Positions 29,492 to 29,794 of a stretch of DNA of 29,794 nucleotides are shown here, in pieces. Position numbers and translations under genes: made by a program. The DNA lies in NCBI GenBank assembly GCA_002331465.1, contig DCYM01000017.1, positions 1 through 29,794 on the forward strand, in the 5' to 3' direction. Numbering within the stretch: the first letter of the stretch is position 1; each line of letters starts with the position of its first letter. The stretch comes from Candidatus Neomicrothrix sp. UBA2110. Lineage in GTDB: Bacteria; Actinomycetota; Acidimicrobiia; Acidimicrobiales; Poriferisodalaceae. Under the pieces are notes generated by a model, which saw nothing but the letters and a program-made list of their open reading frames with translations, did not search any database and was not told where the DNA came from.

Positions 29492-29794
29492 TCAGCTAAT
29501 CAGAACTTGTTGGACCACGACCTCAGGTTCGTCCAACAGTCCAGTGTAAAACGCCCCGAACTCACCGTAAATTGCCGACGCTTCGTCGTAACGCATCGTG
29601 TACACCACTTCTTTTAGGTCGTCGAGGTGCGTGGCGAAAAGTGTCACTCCCCACTCGAAGTCATCAACACCCGTCGACCCAGTAACCACCTGCAAAATCC
29701 GTCCACGAAAATTTCTTCCGGATTTGCCGTGTTCATACATAAGTTCACGTCGGGTCTCATAGGGCAGTGTGTACCAATTACCGCCAGATTCGCG
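29492..29794 (-). CDS. hemQ: Coproheme decarboxylase (HemQ/ChdC), C-terminal part
   Basis: The gene enters from the right edge; about 100 C-terminal residues are in the window. NWYTLPYETRRELMYEHG, GSTGVDDFEWGVTLFA, VYTMRYDEASAIYGEFG and FYTGL match the C-terminal half of HemQ/ChdC very closely. In the family the His of the EHG segment (codon at 29731-29729) is the proximal haem ligand, while the catalytic Tyr lies just upstream, outside the window. The enzyme oxidatively decarboxylates coprohaem III to haem b, using H2O2, in the coproporphyrin-dependent pathway; this fits the hemE and hemY genes at 11.3-13.8 kb. An internal ATG at 29740 is not the start, since the match continues upstream to the edge. 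DUF805 follows 15 bases later. Confidence 0.93.
   Translation of the reverse strand, partial: RESGGNWYTLPYETRRELMYEHGKSGRNFRGRILQVVTGSTGVDDFEWGVTLFATHLDDLKEVVYTMRYDEASAIYGEFGAFYTGLLDEPEVVVQQVLIS

Overview
The window looks like a chromosomal segment of an actinobacterium, most likely class Acidimicrobiia or a close relative. The grounds are an Rv1155-type F420-dependent PPOX enzyme, a group II truncated haemoglobin (glbO type), an actinobacterial HelD, coproporphyrin-branch haem genes (hemE and hemY, with a hemQ/chdC fragment at the right edge), a PAC2-family protein, and several CoA-metabolism genes typical of Actinobacteria. Coding density is very high: most genes in the same transcription unit overlap by 1-11 bases or are a few bases apart, as expected of a compact genome. 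There is no stretch above 300 bases without a gene (the longest is about 204 bases, 5106-5309). I see no rRNA, tRNA, CRISPR array, insertion sequence or prophage. The lineage assignment is inference from gene content, not from a marker tree.

Left part (1-5105): on the minus strand lie the first codons of a serine-glyoxylate-type aminotransferase, a crotonase-fold enzyme and a membrane-anchored HtrA protease. A small VOC/glyoxalase-fold gene reads rightward. It is followed tail-to-tail by a minus-strand CoA-related set: stand-alone B12-binding domain -> 3-hydroxyacyl-CoA dehydrogenase -> ACAD10-like phosphotransferase.

Middle (5310-15623): a plus-strand MacB/FtsX-type ABC exporter (ATPase plus double-FtsX permease) is translationally coupled to a PPOX/F420 enzyme. 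Then come helD (minus) and, divergently, the plus-strand hemE-hemY-lnt operon with ATGA overlaps. D-aminoacyl-tRNA deacylase (dtd, minus) closes the region and overlaps the end of lnt.

15762-21236: a glycoconjugate-looking region. A plus-strand trio (GT4 glycosyltransferase, SAM methyltransferase, (alpha/alpha)6 cyclase-like protein) meets a minus-strand run (GNAT, truncated haemoglobin, DoxX, GtrA, second SAM methyltransferase). The GT4, two methyltransferases, cyclase-like protein and GtrA together look like an uncharacterised saccharide or lipid-linked-sugar pathway. This is my best candidate for an undescribed system here.

21301-29794: a PAC2-family gene (plus) meets a NUDIX hydrolase (minus). 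A tightly overlapping minus-strand operon runs DmdC-like acyl-CoA dehydrogenase -> larE -> two conserved-looking unknown genes -> glnD, with the NUDIX gene just behind. The right end holds a small hypothetical membrane protein (plus) and hemQ -> DUF805 (minus), with hemQ cut by the window edge. Notable oddities are an Lnt whose catalytic cysteine position is serine, a crotonase that lacks both hydratase glutamates, and several perfect palindromes in divergent promoter regions.
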